From positions 2,046,001-2,110,000 of the forward strand of contig JACKBQ010000001.1 in NCBI GenBank assembly GCA_020634455.1: a stretch of 64,000 nt of DNA, read 5' to 3'. Positions 1 to 9,817 of this stretch are shown one piece after another (within the stretch, counting starts at the first letter, position 1; every line of letters starts with the position of its first letter). The stretch is from Ardenticatenaceae bacterium. Lineage in GTDB: Bacteria; Chloroflexota; Anaerolineae; Promineifilales; Promineifilaceae. The notes beneath the pieces were generated by a model. It was not told the DNA's origin, made no database searches, and saw only the letters and a program-made list of their open reading frames with translations. Made by a program: the position numbers and the translations under genes.

Positions 1-286
1 TTTTAACCTTTTTGCCTTCCCACTTTCCATACCGTACTTCACCTACCTCTTCCAGGCTGCAAATGGGCAGATTCTGGCTGGCAGCGATGAATTCGGCCGT
101 TTCGCGGCAACGCAACACGGGACTACTGTACAAAGTTGTAATGGGTAAGGTAGATAATCTTTCAGCGGCAGCGGCGGCTTGGATACGGCCGTTCTCGTTC
201 AAATGAATGCCTTCAATCCAGCCTGCTAACCGATGCTTTTTTACCCAATCATTTTCACCATGTCGCACAAGAATGATCGTCGTCAT
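1..286 (-). CDS. Histidine phosphatase family protein (partial, C-terminus off window)
   Basis: The minus-strand frame opens with an ATG at 284-286 and runs off the left edge, giving 95 residues. Residues 5-13 read ILVRHGEND, the phosphohistidine RHG signature of the phosphoglycerate-mutase-like superfamily. A later LYSSPVLRCRETAEF segment matches the second conserved block (SPxxRxxET). These enzymes remove phosphate from sugars, nucleotides or proteins through a phosphohistidine intermediate in the cytosol; the substrate cannot be told from this fragment. The gene precedes nothing obvious on its strand inside the window. Codons AAC GGC CGT within it come from the genome-wide ACGGCCGT palindrome. 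The family call is solid, the specific role unknown. Confidence 0.85.
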   Translation of the reverse strand, partial: MTTIILVRHGENDWVKKHRLAGWIEGIHLNENGRIQAAAAAERLSTLPITTLYSSPVLRCRETAEFIAASQNLPICSLEEVGEVRYGKWEGKKVK

Positions 287-387
287 ACGTGAATAATAGC
301 ACAACTAAGAAGCTGACGAAATAGAAATTACGTTTGTTTATGTAAAAAGAAATATAGCAAGCAACTGGAAGGTTGAATCTATGTGGG

Positions 388-2805
388 TTAATTGCGCTGC
401 ACTTGATCTAGCAAGTCCGGCGGCAAGACAGGATTAAAATAGGCAGTATTGCAGGCACGCGTATCCCCGTCGTTAAATTCAACGTCAGGATTATCAGAAA
501 ATTGGGCATATTGAGCCAAACCAAAGTAAGCTGCCATCACGTTGCAGGCTACCGGGGCTGCCCATTGCGACCCCTCGCCCCCATGATACAAAAAGGCGGC
601 CACCACAATTTCTGGATTGTCAAAGGGAGCATACCCTACATACCATGAATGCGTAGGCAAAATACGTCGTTGTTCAATATCGTCAAAGCTGCACCACCCT
701 TTTTCGATGGCAATATTGTCACAGAATTCGGCCGTACCGGTTTTACCGGCCGTAACAATGCCGAATGGCTCCAGCCACTCAACGTACGTAGCCCCCGTGT
801 AAAATCGCTCTTCATCAATGCGGGTATTTACCAGACGCAACCCTTCGGCAACGGTTTCAATATTCTCGCGATCCACATCCACTGCGTTTAGCACCTCCGG
901 CTGGTAGATATACTCCCCGTTAGCATCGAAGCGCACATTCAATGATGGGTCGTCCAGCGGATTACCGTCTCCATCGGTCAGGATGGTACGGCCGTCTCCC
1001 CCCAGACTGGCCCGCGCTACAATTTGGCTATCATCATTCACAAAAACAATATTCCCCTCAGAATCCGTCATGTGGTGAATAATAGTAGGACGGTACAAAA
1101 AGCCCCCATTGGCAATAACCGCCGCCATCTGCGCCACTTGCAATGGCGATGCCGTCAGGAAACCCTGCCCAATACCCGTATTATAATCGTCGCCAGTGGA
1201 CCAGGGTTCGCCATAAACCCGCGCCTTCCAACCCCGGTCTGGTGGCAAATCGCCAGCAGCTTCCAGCGGCAGCTCAATGCCCTGCACCCGACCAAAACCA
1301 AATTGGGAAGCGTACCGCGACAACCGGTCAATCCCCAAGCCTTCTACAAACTCGCCATCTTGGTCAAAACCACCGCTAATTTTATAAAAGTAAATATCGC
1401 AGGAGTTGGCCATGCCAGTGATGGCATTAACCGCCCCATGCCCCGTACGCAACCAGCAGAAAAATGTTTGCGCACGGCCCGGATCATTCGGAGCAAATCG
1501 GTTTGGAATGGTGATTTCACCGGGCGCATTGAGCAAGCGAGTAGCCGAAACGATCCCTTCTTGCAGGGCGGCAGACCCAGGCACAATTTTGAACGTGGAA
1601 CCCGGCGGATAAATGCTGCTCACGGCATGATTCACAAATGGCTGGTATTCGTTGCGGGATTGTCCCAGGTAATAATCTACAGGCACTTCCGTTTGGAATC
1701 GGTTGTTATCGAAGCTAGGCAGGCTAACCATAGCCAAAATCTCGCCCGTTTGTGGGTTCATCACCACTACAGCGCCTTGCTGCACTTCTACATCTTCTTC
1801 CTGGCCAGTAATGGGATCGCGGGAGGGCGTCTCTTCGCGGGTGGCCATGGCCTGGCGCAAAATTTCTGTGGCGATGATTTGCAAATCAATATCTAGCGTC
1901 AGGTGCAGGTTTAAACCAGGAACCGGATCAACGGCCGTTCCAATCTGCCTAAGTTCGCGCCCTGTCCAATCCACCTCAATTTGCCGCTCGCCCTTGGTAC
2001 CTGCCATCTCAATTTCCATAGATGATTCCAGCCCAGCCCAGCCCACACGATCATCCCGCTGGTAGCCCAACCCCAGGTTGAGCCAGTTTTCATTGGGCAG
2101 CGGCCCCATAAAACCAATAATTGGTGAGGTATATTCGGCCGTAGGATAATAACGCAGCGGTTCTGGTAATACACGCACGCCAGGCAAAAAGATGCTTTCT
2201 TGCTCAATGTTGTACGCCTGCGTAATTGGAATACCAGAGGTAATAACTGCCGGAATGAATTGCAGCGGGCTGTTGATACGCACAATTTCGGCAATGCTAT
2301 CTGGTAGCTGCGGCACCACACCCGCCTGCGCCAACGTTTCCTGACCCGACACACCGTAAATTTGAGCCAACCGCGTATACGTCTCAATGAGTTCAGGGTT
2401 TGCAGCTTCAACAAGCGTCTGCTGGGCCACTGTGTTGGTAACGGGAACACCAGTCAGCAGCGACAGACGTTCGTAGATGGCTTGTAATTCGTTGGGATCG
2501 TCTGGCAAAAATGTGGGGGTGATGGTGACATTAAAGCTGGGAATGTTGATGGCCAGCGGGTCTCCATCTCGATCAAAAATAACGCCGCGTGGGGCGTCGT
2601 TGCGCAAAATGGCAAACTGGTTTTCTTGCGCCAGCGCGCCTAGCTCTTCGCCAGAATTTTGCTGAATCCAGTAAACGCGGTAGAGCAGCAACCCCAAAAT
2701 GGCGACGACCGCAATCCGAAAGAAGAAAAGACGACCTCGCAGGCCAAAATCTTCTTTTTCAAGTTCTTCTACATCTTCTACGCGTTCCCAACCCATTCGG
2801 GACAT
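388..2805 (-). CDS. mrdA: Penicillin-binding protein 2 (elongasome peptidoglycan transpeptidase)
   Basis: This 805-residue protein cross-links peptidoglycan during side-wall elongation. A cytoplasmic acidic N-terminus is followed by one membrane helix (about residues 27-45), a PBP dimerisation domain starting at the NDAPRGVIFDRDG block, and a transpeptidase domain. The catalytic motifs are visible: STFK near residue 400, SCD near 467 and KTGTA near 690. The SCD form of the second motif is usual for PBP2. The start is supported by GAGGTGA upstream of the ATG. It is the last gene of the mreB-mreC-mreD-mrdA run, about 110 bp after mreD, so it should work with the MreBCD scaffold. The length is greater than E. 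coli PBP2 (about 630), with extra sequence in the dimerisation part and the region before KTGTA. Confidence 0.95.
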   Translation of the reverse strand: MSRMGWERVEDVEELEKEDFGLRGRLFFFRIAVVAILGLLLYRVYWIQQNSGEELGALAQENQFAILRNDAPRGVIFDRDGDPLAINIPSFNVTITPTFLPDDPNELQAIYERLSLLTGVPVTNTVAQQTLVEAANPELIETYTRLAQIYGVSGQETLAQAGVVPQLPDSIAEIVRINSPLQFIPAVITSGIPITQAYNIEQESIFLPGVRVLPEPLRYYPTAEYTSPIIGFMGPLPNENWLNLGLGYQRDDRVGWAGLESSMEIEMAGTKGERQIEVDWTGRELRQIGTAVDPVPGLNLHLTLDIDLQIIATEILRQAMATREETPSRDPITGQEEDVEVQQGAVVVMNPQTGEILAMVSLPSFDNNRFQTEVPVDYYLGQSRNEYQPFVNHAVSSIYPPGSTFKIVPGSAALQEGIVSATRLLNAPGEITIPNRFAPNDPGRAQTFFCWLRTGHGAVNAITGMANSCDIYFYKISGGFDQDGEFVEGLGIDRLSRYASQFGFGRVQGIELPLEAAGDLPPDRGWKARVYGEPWSTGDDYNTGIGQGFLTASPLQVAQMAAVIANGGFLYRPTIIHHMTDSEGNIVFVNDDSQIVARASLGGDGRTILTDGDGNPLDDPSLNVRFDANGEYIYQPEVLNAVDVDRENIETVAEGLRLVNTRIDEERFYTGATYVEWLEPFGIVTAGKTGTAEFCDNIAIEKGWCSFDDIEQRRILPTHSWYVGYAPFDNPEIVVAAFLYHGGEGSQWAAPVACNVMAAYFGLAQYAQFSDNPDVEFNDGDTRACNTAYFNPVLPPDLLDQVQRN

Positions 2806-2918
2806 GGGGTTTCACCTCAATCGTTTATTAACTGATCTGGAAAAGATTTCAAAAGTCTTCAAGGCTATACGCTTACCGCCAGTGAGCAACGAGGCTTTTG
2901 AAATCGGCACCTTTGTAC

Positions 2919-3419
2919 CTACATTTGTACGCGGCGCGGTTGTATCGTTCTGTTGATGATATAGAGTAGCCAATAAATGGGCAAAATCGCTAAGACGTTG
3001 ATGAGAATTGTGTTGGGCAGCAGACTGACACTCTGAAAGGTGGCGATAGTGCCAAACAGTCGGAGCAACACAACATCAATGATAAAGCTGATGACGGTGG
3101 CTAACGCTGCCAGCGCCAATGGAATGAGCACGCGGCTGGTAGGAAACGCTTGTTGTGCCCACAAGACGGCCGTTACCCCCACCATAAAAGCAAAAGACGA
3201 CACGCCCATCGGAGTAATCGAATACAAATCGGTAAAAATGCCCGCAAAAAAGGCCCACACCGCCCCCTCTTCCATGCCAAACAGCAATCCCCAGGCCAGC
3301 GCCACCAGCAGCGCTAGCTGAGGCGTGCTGCCTAAAATGGGGAAGTGGGGCAGTACGGCCGTTTCCACCACACCCAACACAATCATCACAGGCACTGCTA
3401 AATAAATAGAGGTAGGCAT
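2919..3419 (-). CDS. mreD: Rod shape-determining protein MreD
   Basis: A 166-residue integral membrane protein with about five hydrophobic segments and almost no soluble domain, the usual size and make-up of MreD. It starts 11 bp after the mreC stop and sits between mreC and the PBP2 gene, the canonical position. In the elongasome MreD bridges MreC and the RodA/PBP2 synthase. The sequence itself is poorly conserved in this family, so the call rests on topology plus gene order. Nothing looks truncated. Confidence 0.88.
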   Translation of the reverse strand: MPTSIYLAVPVMIVLGVVETAVLPHFPILGSTPQLALLVALAWGLLFGMEEGAVWAFFAGIFTDLYSITPMGVSSFAFMVGVTAVLWAQQAFPTSRVLIPLALAALATVISFIIDVVLLRLFGTIATFQSVSLLPNTILINVLAILPIYWLLYIINRTIQPRRVQM

Positions 3420-3430
3420 ATCGGTCTAGT

Positions 3431-4291
3431 TTAATTTCCCGTTGGGCTTTCAAAAATGGAAGTGTCTATCTGGTTAAAGTCGGTAATGACAAAAACGATT
3501 TCCATCGTTTCAAAATCGGTTGCCGGCTGCACAATCGCCTGCTGAAACAGGTCCGACTCATTCCGGTCAATCTGCACCACCCGCCCAATCACAATATCTT
3601 GCGGAAAATCACCGCCCAACCCAGAGGTGAGCACCACTTCGCCAATTTCAATTTGGAATTTGAGATCGATCCACTCCACGTACAGATCGCCAGTTGCGCC
3701 GCGCCCGCGCAAGCTGCCCGTAGCCCGCGACGTGCCCAGCCGCACCGGAATGGCGCTGGCATTGTCCGTGATGAGCACCACCTGGGCAGAGTTCTGCGTG
3801 GTGCGGAAGATGCGACCAATGAGGCCACGTGAACTTTCCACCGGCATCCCAACCTGCAAGCCATCATCCGACCCTTTGTCTATGATGATGCTGCGTACGG
3901 CGGGGCTGGTATCGTAACCAATCACGTTGGCGGTTTGGCGACGGAGTTGGGGTGTTTGGCGAGCGCGATTGAACAAATCTTGCAAGATTTGCCACTCGCC
4001 CTGAATTTCGCGCAGCTCTTCATTTTCGCGTTCCAGGGCATCGAGTTGGGTTTGCAATTCATCAATTTGGGCGCGGGCTTCATCTAAATCGCGGGGGCCA
4101 GAGAGGGCGTCGGCAACGGTGTCGGTTTGGCGAGAGGTCCAGCCTGCAACGGCCGTTAGCGGATCCTGCAAAAAGCCAAAGAGCAAATCCAAATTGCCGG
4201 TACTGTCTAAAATACTTAAAAAAATAGAAGCACCCAACAGAATAGCGATGGTGGTCCAGCGAATCCTACGTCGGGCATCGTTTAGGTTCAT
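3431..4291 (-). CDS. mreC: Rod shape-determining protein MreC
   Basis: A 286-residue bitopic protein: a short basic N-terminus, one membrane helix (about residues 13-31), a coiled coil rich in E, L and Q (about 68-105), then the beta-barrel MreC domain with the typical VGMPV and ITDNASAIPV blocks. MreC organises PBP2 and other elongasome enzymes in the periplasm or outside the membrane. It lies between mreB (87 bp upstream, gap filled by a repeat) and mreD (11 bp downstream), so all four genes are probably one transcript. Confidence 0.93.
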   Translation of the reverse strand: MNLNDARRRIRWTTIAILLGASIFLSILDSTGNLDLLFGFLQDPLTAVAGWTSRQTDTVADALSGPRDLDEARAQIDELQTQLDALERENEELREIQGEWQILQDLFNRARQTPQLRRQTANVIGYDTSPAVRSIIIDKGSDDGLQVGMPVESSRGLIGRIFRTTQNSAQVVLITDNASAIPVRLGTSRATGSLRGRGATGDLYVEWIDLKFQIEIGEVVLTSGLGGDFPQDIVIGRVVQIDRNESDLFQQAIVQPATDFETMEIVFVITDFNQIDTSIFESPTGN

Positions 4292-4296
4292 TTTTG

Positions 4297-4377
4297 TCGG
4301 TTATCGGTTACCGGTAATCCGTTATCGGTAATCCGTTTACCGCTCACCGATTACCGATTACTGTTCACCGCTTACCG
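4297..4377. repeat. CGGTAATC-type intergenic hairpin repeat
   Basis: The gap between mreB and mreC consists almost entirely of short units such as GGTTATCGGTTACCGG and GGTAATCCG, followed by their inverted forms CCGATTACCGATTAC and CACCGCTTACCGC. It can fold into a long imperfect hairpin. Related units recur at about 37064-37112, 37176-37219 and 53427-53464. Confidence 0.7.
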
Positions 4378-5439
4378 CTAATGATGCGTGCTGCCCCGAT
4401 GCAGACCGGTCAGCGACCGCTGCCACAGCTCGATATTTTCCAGCACACGCCCTGCGCCCCGCGCCACGCAGGTCATTGCATCTTCCGCCACCCAAACGCG
4501 CATCTTTACCATATCCTCCAGCCGATCGGCCAGGCCGCGAATTTGCGCCCCGCCGCCCGCCAGGCAAATACCCACTTCCATCAGGTCAGCCACCAATTCT
4601 GGCGGCGTATCGTCCAGGCAGTCACGCACGGTGTCTACGATGATATTGATGGAGGGAGACATCGCTTCGCGCAGCTCGATGCTGCTGATTTCCACCGCCT
4701 GTGGCAAGCCGTTGATGAGGTTGCGCCCGCGCAGGGTCATGGTGCGTTCTTCTGGCAGCGGGAAGGCGGAGCCGATGCCGATTTTGACACGTTCAGCCAT
4801 GCGGTCGCCGATGAGCAGGTTGTACTTGTTGCGGGCGTACGAGATGATGTCCTCGTCCATTTCGTCCCCCGCCACGCGGATGGAGCGGCTGACGACGATG
4901 CCACCCATCGCAAACACGGCTACTTCGGTGGTGCCACCGCCGATGTCTACAATCATGCTGCCGCGCGTTTCGTTGACGGGCAGCCCTGCGCCAATGGCCG
5001 CGGCGGTTGGTTCTTCGATGAGGTGGGCTTCACGGGCTCCAGCGGAGATGGCGGCGTCGTACACGGCCCGTTTTTCCACTTCGGTCACGCCGCTAGGAAT
5101 GCCCACTACCACGCGCGGGCGCGGGAAGGGCACAATCATCTGCTCGTGCGCCTTGTCTATGAAATATTTAAGCATCGCTTCGGTAATTTCAAATTCGGAG
5201 ATAACGCCATCGCGAAGCGGCCGTATCGCCACAATATCCGCCGGGGTGCGTCCTACCATCTCCCGAGCCTCCGCGCCAATGGCCAGGGGCTGGCGGTTGC
5301 GGCGGTTGATGGCTACCCAAGATGGCTCGTTAATGACGATGCCGCGATCCCGAATATAGACCAGGGTGTTTGCCGTCCCCAGATCAATGCCGATATCCAA
5401 TGAAAACAGGCCCAAAAGCCAGTCGAGTGGTCTAAACAA
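4378..5439 (-). CDS. mreB: Rod shape-determining protein MreB (actin-like)
   Basis: A 353-residue bacterial actin that polymerises under the membrane and guides side-wall synthesis. The first nucleotide-binding block, DLGTANTLVY, is at about residues 19-28. The second phosphate loop (VDIGGGTTEVAVF) and the adenosine block (CLAGGGAQIRG) are also present. The N-terminus MFRPLDWLLGLFS is a hydrophobic amphipathic stretch suited to membrane contact. The length is slightly above the usual 335-347. As first gene of the operon it is transcribed away from the gene at 5766, with about 325 bp of shared upstream DNA holding an inverted repeat. Confidence 0.95.
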   Translation of the reverse strand: MFRPLDWLLGLFSLDIGIDLGTANTLVYIRDRGIVINEPSWVAINRRNRQPLAIGAEAREMVGRTPADIVAIRPLRDGVISEFEITEAMLKYFIDKAHEQMIVPFPRPRVVVGIPSGVTEVEKRAVYDAAISAGAREAHLIEEPTAAAIGAGLPVNETRGSMIVDIGGGTTEVAVFAMGGIVVSRSIRVAGDEMDEDIISYARNKYNLLIGDRMAERVKIGIGSAFPLPEERTMTLRGRNLINGLPQAVEISSIELREAMSPSINIIVDTVRDCLDDTPPELVADLMEVGICLAGGGAQIRGLADRLEDMVKMRVWVAEDAMTCVARGAGRVLENIELWQRSLTGLHRGSTHH

Positions 5440-5479
5440 TGTTCCCTACTTTCTCCCTTCCGTGTGTTCACACTTTTTT

Positions 5480-5547
5480 GCCACAGAGGGCACAGAGGTT
5501 TTTGAGATTAGTCTCAAGTTTTCTAAACCCTCTTTTTTCTCTGTGGC
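5480..5547. repeat. CCACAGAGG-family inverted repeat
   Basis: GCCACAGAGGGCACAGAGG on the left and TTTTTTCTCTGTGGC on the right form an imperfect long hairpin, with a small inner palindrome TGAGATTAGTCTCA. It lies in the divergent gap between mreB and the gene at 5766. The same family recurs at 12733, 23797, 52111, 54252, 57358 and 58188. Confidence 0.8.
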
Positions 5548-5647
5548 TAATACAAATTTCTGCGTGAACCAGCGAGAAATTATACTCGACCGCCGACACA
5601 TCACCAATTTTGCCCACAAAATACCCCACGCTTGCCACCAAAATCAG

Positions 5648-5653
5648 TATAAT
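5648..5653 (+). promoter_or_regulatory. Possible -10 element (TATAAT)
   Basis: A perfect TATAAT lies about 115 bp upstream of the start at 5766 in the divergent mreB/5766 gap (5440-5765). No convincing -35 at 16-18 bp spacing is seen, so the assignment is weak. The rest of this 326-bp gap holds the CCACAGAGG hairpin and one ACGGCCGT palindrome. Confidence 0.3.
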
Positions 5654-5765
5654 TGCTTAGAATGGGATGAGCTAAACGGCCGTTTACGTAGAAACGTTGA
5701 GAGAAAAATGTTCCGAAAGCGTACTATCAACCAGAATTAACAACCCAACCCAAGAGGTTTTTTGC

Positions 5766-6179
5766 ATGGCTAACAAAGCGTTATTTCAAGAGTTAATTTA
5801 TGATGAGGCGGGGAATTTGGTGGAAACGGCCGTTGTCGGCCACGATGTTTTCTACGTCATTGACGACGCCGGTTTTAAGCGCCACATTGATGCCGACCAG
5901 GTGGATCGGCAGGTGCTGGGCGTCTTTTTGGAGCAGCTAGAAGCCAATAAAGACATTGCCGTGGAGCAGGCGCTAAAAATGATGGGCAAGGACGATCTGT
6001 TTACGAAAGCGGCGCTCGACGCCCAGATCAACAATGTGGACATGGACCAGATCATCGCCCAGGGCATCCCCGCCCAGGCCCGCCACATGATGGGCATGAT
6101 GGGCTTCCGCATCACCATCAACTTTCATGGTGAGGTCATCAACATGGACCAGCCCACACTCCCCGATGATGAGTTTTAG
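5766..6179 (+). CDS. Conserved small protein of unknown function (137 aa)
   Basis: The ATG at 5766 follows AAGAGG and begins MANKALFQELIYDE; an in-frame upstream extension to 5697 looks non-coding. The protein is acidic, mostly helical, with a Met-rich stretch (ARHMMGMMGFRI) in the C-terminal half and no signal peptide or membrane segment. I do not recognise a domain. It is divergent from mreB and convergent with the giant regulator at 6212-9817, so there is no operon context. Codon use and embedded palindromes match the rest of the genome, which argues that it is a real resident gene. Confidence 0.75.
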   Translation: MANKALFQELIYDEAGNLVETAVVGHDVFYVIDDAGFKRHIDADQVDRQVLGVFLEQLEANKDIAVEQALKMMGKDDLFTKAALDAQINNVDMDQIIAQGIPAQARHMMGMMGFRITINFHGEVINMDQPTLPDDEF

Positions 6180-6211
6180 ATAGTTGTGGTGGGTGAGAGA
6201 ATAAGACTTTT

Positions 6212-9200
6212 TTACTCTTTACTGCGTAAGCCCTGTGTGATTAAGAATAGTTTGGATGGAACGGCCGTTAAAAACCCCTCCCGCACCCCCTCATCCTCAA
6301 TCGTCTCAGCCAACCGCAGAATAATCACACCAGCCTCTTCATAAGCTGCTCGCGCCTTCTCATCCTCGCCTAACTCTGCATACAGCTTGCCCAACTCAGC
6401 CAAAATCGGCCATTCCTCGCCCGGCAGGCCAATTTCCTGCGCCAGTGCTAATGCCACCTCCAAATGGCCAATCGCCTGCGCCCCATCCCCATCCCACAGC
6501 GCGAGAACTGCCTGCGACCGCCGCAAAATCAAGCAATACCGCTTGTTGTCGCCGACGGCCTGGCTTAAATGGGCCACACTAGCCCGCGCCAGGTCGGCAT
6601 CTCCGCCGCGCAGGAGGGCTTCTGTTTCGTACCAGCCGGTTAAGTTGAACGGCAGCAATGGGTCATCAGCGTGCCTGTGGAGGGTGATCTGTTTGGCATA
6701 GGCATACGCCTGTTCCCAATCGTCAAGGGAGGCGTAGAGCGCACATAGTTCAGGAATCGGGTCTGTCCAACCAATTGCCTCTTCCTTTGGTGAATGTTCT
6801 AAGAGGTCTAACAGCGTCTGTTGGGCTGCAGTCCAATTCATGACGGTGCGCTGAATAATGCCCCAGGCTGACCGCGCAATGGTGTGCAGCAAAGGATGCC
6901 CCAAGGCATGCGTCTGCTCAACCGCCTGTTGGCCCAGCTTAATCGCCTCACCATAGTTGCCGCACTCCAAATGGGCGCGGGCTAAAATCCAGGTTGCGTC
7001 GGCCTCGCCCATTAGATTTTCAATTTGTTGGCTGAAGGCTAATGTTTCTTGCACTGTCTGCACACTTTCAGCGGGATGGCCGGAGAAAATCTGAATAAAG
7101 CCAAGACCGCGCTGGCTGTTAGCCGCCATCACCAAATCGCCACTGGCCAGATACCGTTTTTGGGTTTCTAGCACATGGGGGAGCGCTTTGTCCCATTGCC
7201 GCAGAAAGGCATAAGCTTGCCCGAATGAGGTGAGGCAGCGTGCTAACAGGTGAGGATGTCCCAATTCGCGGGCGATGGCGACGGCCCGTTCACCGTGATG
7301 CAGTGCCAGATGGGGGTTTTGCTGATGAACGGCCGTCATGGAGAGGTTCCATTCCGTTTCAGCCAGCCCTCGGCGATCACTGGTTTGTTCGGCCAGCGTG
7401 CGCGCCTGTTCCAGATGGGCCAGAGCCTGGGGCTGATCGGCAAAGCCATTGAGGGAAACGGTCGCCAGATGGTTTAAGGCAAGGCATTCCATTGCGGTAG
7501 CGCCAATGGCTTGGGCATGGGCAATCATCACCTGGTAAGCTTCCTGCGCTTGCGTCCAGTTACCCGCCAGTTCGTAGGCGCGCCCCAGGCCGGTGTAAAG
7601 CGCCTGCCGGTCTGCGCCAGAAACGGTTTCTGGCCAGCCATGCTGCTGGCTTACCTGCCAGGCCGTTTCGTAATGGGGTATCGCCACGCTAACGGCAAAA
7701 AGGGCCATTGCCTCGTTGCCCGCAATGAGGCTGTAGCGGATGGTTTCTGCCAGCAGCCCGGCGTGACGGGCGTGATGGGCACAATCGGCGGCAGCGGCGG
7801 TTGGCGTTTGGATGGCCTCAAAGGCGCGATGATGCAGAATGCGCCGCCGCGCCGCGCCCGCTTCGGCGTAAACCATTTCGCTCACTTTTTGGTGGGAAAA
7901 GCTGTAGATTGGCTCAGGCGTGGCTACGGGTGCTGGCTCGACACCTTCGAGCAGCAGTTGTTGACTAAGCAATTCATCCAAGGCGGTTAATGCCGAAAAC
8001 TGTTCTAGCGCGGCCACGTGGCAAAGCTGGTCGAAGGTGATTTCTTTAGCTAAGACGGAAGCGGCCGTTAACAGCGTATTTGCCGCGGGACTGATGCGAT
8101 CCAGCCAGCCGCGAATAATTTGCTGGATTTCCGGCAGCAGTTGCCCCCGCGCTGCCTGCCTTTGTTTGTGGAATGTGTCCCAGTGGATTTGCCAAACGGC
8201 CGTTTCCTGATCATCCCGCTTCACTAATCCATCCGCCACCAGTGATTTAAGCGTCTCAGTCAGAAAAAGGGGCTGGCCATCAGTTTCGGTAAAAAGCCAA
8301 TTGCTAAATTGGGTCAACTCTGGTTTATCTTGCTCATTTTCTGGCGCTAGCAGCCGTTGAATGAGTTGGGCTGTTTCTGGCTGGGAAAATTCATTGAGCT
8401 GAAGCGACTGGGTCGTCGTGGCGTGGCGGAGTCGCGTTAGCCAGCTTTGTAAATCGGGCGATTCGCTGACCGCTTCTTGCCGGAGGGTGAGCAGGAGCAA
8501 AATGGGGGATTGTGCTTCAGCCCAGCGCACGGCGGCATAGTGCAATACATCCAGCGAGGCTGGGTCGGCCCAGTGCCAATCGTCAATGAACAAAACGAGC
8601 GGCTTGCGTTCGGCCAGTGCTTGAACAAGGCGGGTGATGGCTTCAAAGAGGTGCTGCCGGGCGGTGTTTTCTTCTTGGGTGGGTTCGGGTAGGTCAGGAT
8701 AGCGGTCGCGCAGTTCGGGCAGCAGGCGGGTTAGCTGGGCGAGCCACAGGTCGGAGAGCAAATCTTCGGGGGCGTTTTCGCGCTCGATGCGCTGGCGCAG
8801 CAGGTGGGTGAGTGGCTGGTAAGAAAGCCCGGCGCTGGTGGTGAAGGAACGGCCGTTCAGCACATCAGCTCCTTGCGTTGTCGCCCACGTCAGAAACTGT
8901 TGGGTCAGGCGCGTTTTGCCCATCCCCGCTTTGCTCTGCACAGTCACCACCTGTAACCCGTCGCGGGTGGCCCGCTGATACGCTTTGATCAACGTCTCAA
9001 ATTCTGCCTGGCGGCCAACGAAAGGGATGGTTAAGTGCCGCCCCAGTTCACTGCCCGCGTCTCGTGGGGCGGGCTGGGTGAGCTGGGCCTCCCGAATACG
9101 CTGGGCAAGCGTGGTGGTTTCGGCCGTTGGCGCGATGCCCAACTCTTCGGCCAATACCGCTTTGCAGAGTTCAAATTGCGCCAGGGCTGCGCTGCGTTGG

Positions 9201-9817
9201 CCTTGCAGGGCCAGCGCTTGCATCAACTGCTGGTGCGCTTCTTCGCGCCACGGCTCCAGGCGTAGCTGCTGGCGGGCAAAGCGCTCGGCGGCTTGGAAAT
9301 CGGCGCGGGCCAGGTTGTGGCTGGTGAGCTTGTGCAGGGCGTCTAAGGCATAACGGTGGCACTGTTCGCGCTCCTGACGCAGCCACTCATCGAAAGGAAG
9401 GCTGTCGCAGGAAAAGCCGGGCAGAAGGTCGCCGTGGTAGAAGGATACGGCCGTTTCCAATTCCCCATTTTTCAAAGTCGCTAGAAAGTTTGCCACATCC
9501 GAGTGATGATCGCTGGCAGCATTGAACTGTACGGCAGCACGGGTAACGATAAAAAATGGCTCGTCCCCCGAATCCATATCTGCCAACAGACGACGCAGCA
9601 GATAGAGGGATTGGCGCAGATTTTTCTTGGACACAGTTTCTGGTTCATCCGGCCAGAACAGGGTTGCCAACTGTTCACGGGTATGGGCTTGCTGGGGCAG
9701 CAGCGTTAAGTAGGCCAGCAGACCCTGCACTTTGGTCGAGCGAAAATGGGTGAGGATACGGCCGTTTAGCGTAACTTGAAATGAACCAAGAAAAGATAAT
9801 GTGAGTGTGCCCATCAA
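6212..9817 (-). CDS. SARP-type transcriptional regulator with AAA ATPase and TPR domains
   Basis: A 1201-residue regulator. The N-terminus (about 1-100) is an OmpR-like winged helix starting LTLSFLGSFQVTLNG. It is followed by a bacterial transcriptional activator domain of helical repeats (about 105-250, with AERFARQQLRLEPWREEAH). A STAND/AAA_16 ATPase comes next, with P-loop AGMGKTRL near 295 and Walker B LVLFIDDWHWAD near 410. The C-terminal 550 residues are TPR-like helices. Such proteins sense a ligand or partner through the TPR/ATPase part and activate nearby promoters. It is transcribed divergently from the three small genes at 9983-11179, which are its most likely targets (inference). 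Confidence 0.9.
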   Translation of the reverse strand: MMGTLTLSFLGSFQVTLNGRILTHFRSTKVQGLLAYLTLLPQQAHTREQLATLFWPDEPETVSKKNLRQSLYLLRRLLADMDSGDEPFFIVTRAAVQFNAASDHHSDVANFLATLKNGELETAVSFYHGDLLPGFSCDSLPFDEWLRQEREQCHRYALDALHKLTSHNLARADFQAAERFARQQLRLEPWREEAHQQLMQALALQGQRSAALAQFELCKAVLAEELGIAPTAETTTLAQRIREAQLTQPAPRDAGSELGRHLTIPFVGRQAEFETLIKAYQRATRDGLQVVTVQSKAGMGKTRLTQQFLTWATTQGADVLNGRSFTTSAGLSYQPLTHLLRQRIERENAPEDLLSDLWLAQLTRLLPELRDRYPDLPEPTQEENTARQHLFEAITRLVQALAERKPLVLFIDDWHWADPASLDVLHYAAVRWAEAQSPILLLLTLRQEAVSESPDLQSWLTRLRHATTTQSLQLNEFSQPETAQLIQRLLAPENEQDKPELTQFSNWLFTETDGQPLFLTETLKSLVADGLVKRDDQETAVWQIHWDTFHKQRQAARGQLLPEIQQIIRGWLDRISPAANTLLTAASVLAKEITFDQLCHVAALEQFSALTALDELLSQQLLLEGVEPAPVATPEPIYSFSHQKVSEMVYAEAGAARRRILHHRAFEAIQTPTAAAADCAHHARHAGLLAETIRYSLIAGNEAMALFAVSVAIPHYETAWQVSQQHGWPETVSGADRQALYTGLGRAYELAGNWTQAQEAYQVMIAHAQAIGATAMECLALNHLATVSLNGFADQPQALAHLEQARTLAEQTSDRRGLAETEWNLSMTAVHQQNPHLALHHGERAVAIARELGHPHLLARCLTSFGQAYAFLRQWDKALPHVLETQKRYLASGDLVMAANSQRGLGFIQIFSGHPAESVQTVQETLAFSQQIENLMGEADATWILARAHLECGNYGEAIKLGQQAVEQTHALGHPLLHTIARSAWGIIQRTVMNWTAAQQTLLDLLEHSPKEEAIGWTDPIPELCALYASLDDWEQAYAYAKQITLHRHADDPLLPFNLTGWYETEALLRGGDADLARASVAHLSQAVGDNKRYCLILRRSQAVLALWDGDGAQAIGHLEVALALAQEIGLPGEEWPILAELGKLYAELGEDEKARAAYEEAGVIILRLAETIEDEGVREGFLTAVPSKLFLITQGLRSKE

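Noticed and set aside
1024..1896. 290-codon plus-strand open frame
   Set aside because: It lies opposite the conserved PBP2 transpeptidase domain and has no domain or ribosome site; a shadow frame.
4381..5403. 340- and 323-codon plus-strand open frames
   Set aside because: Antisense to mreB, His/Arg- or Ser-rich composition typical of shadows of GC-rich genes.
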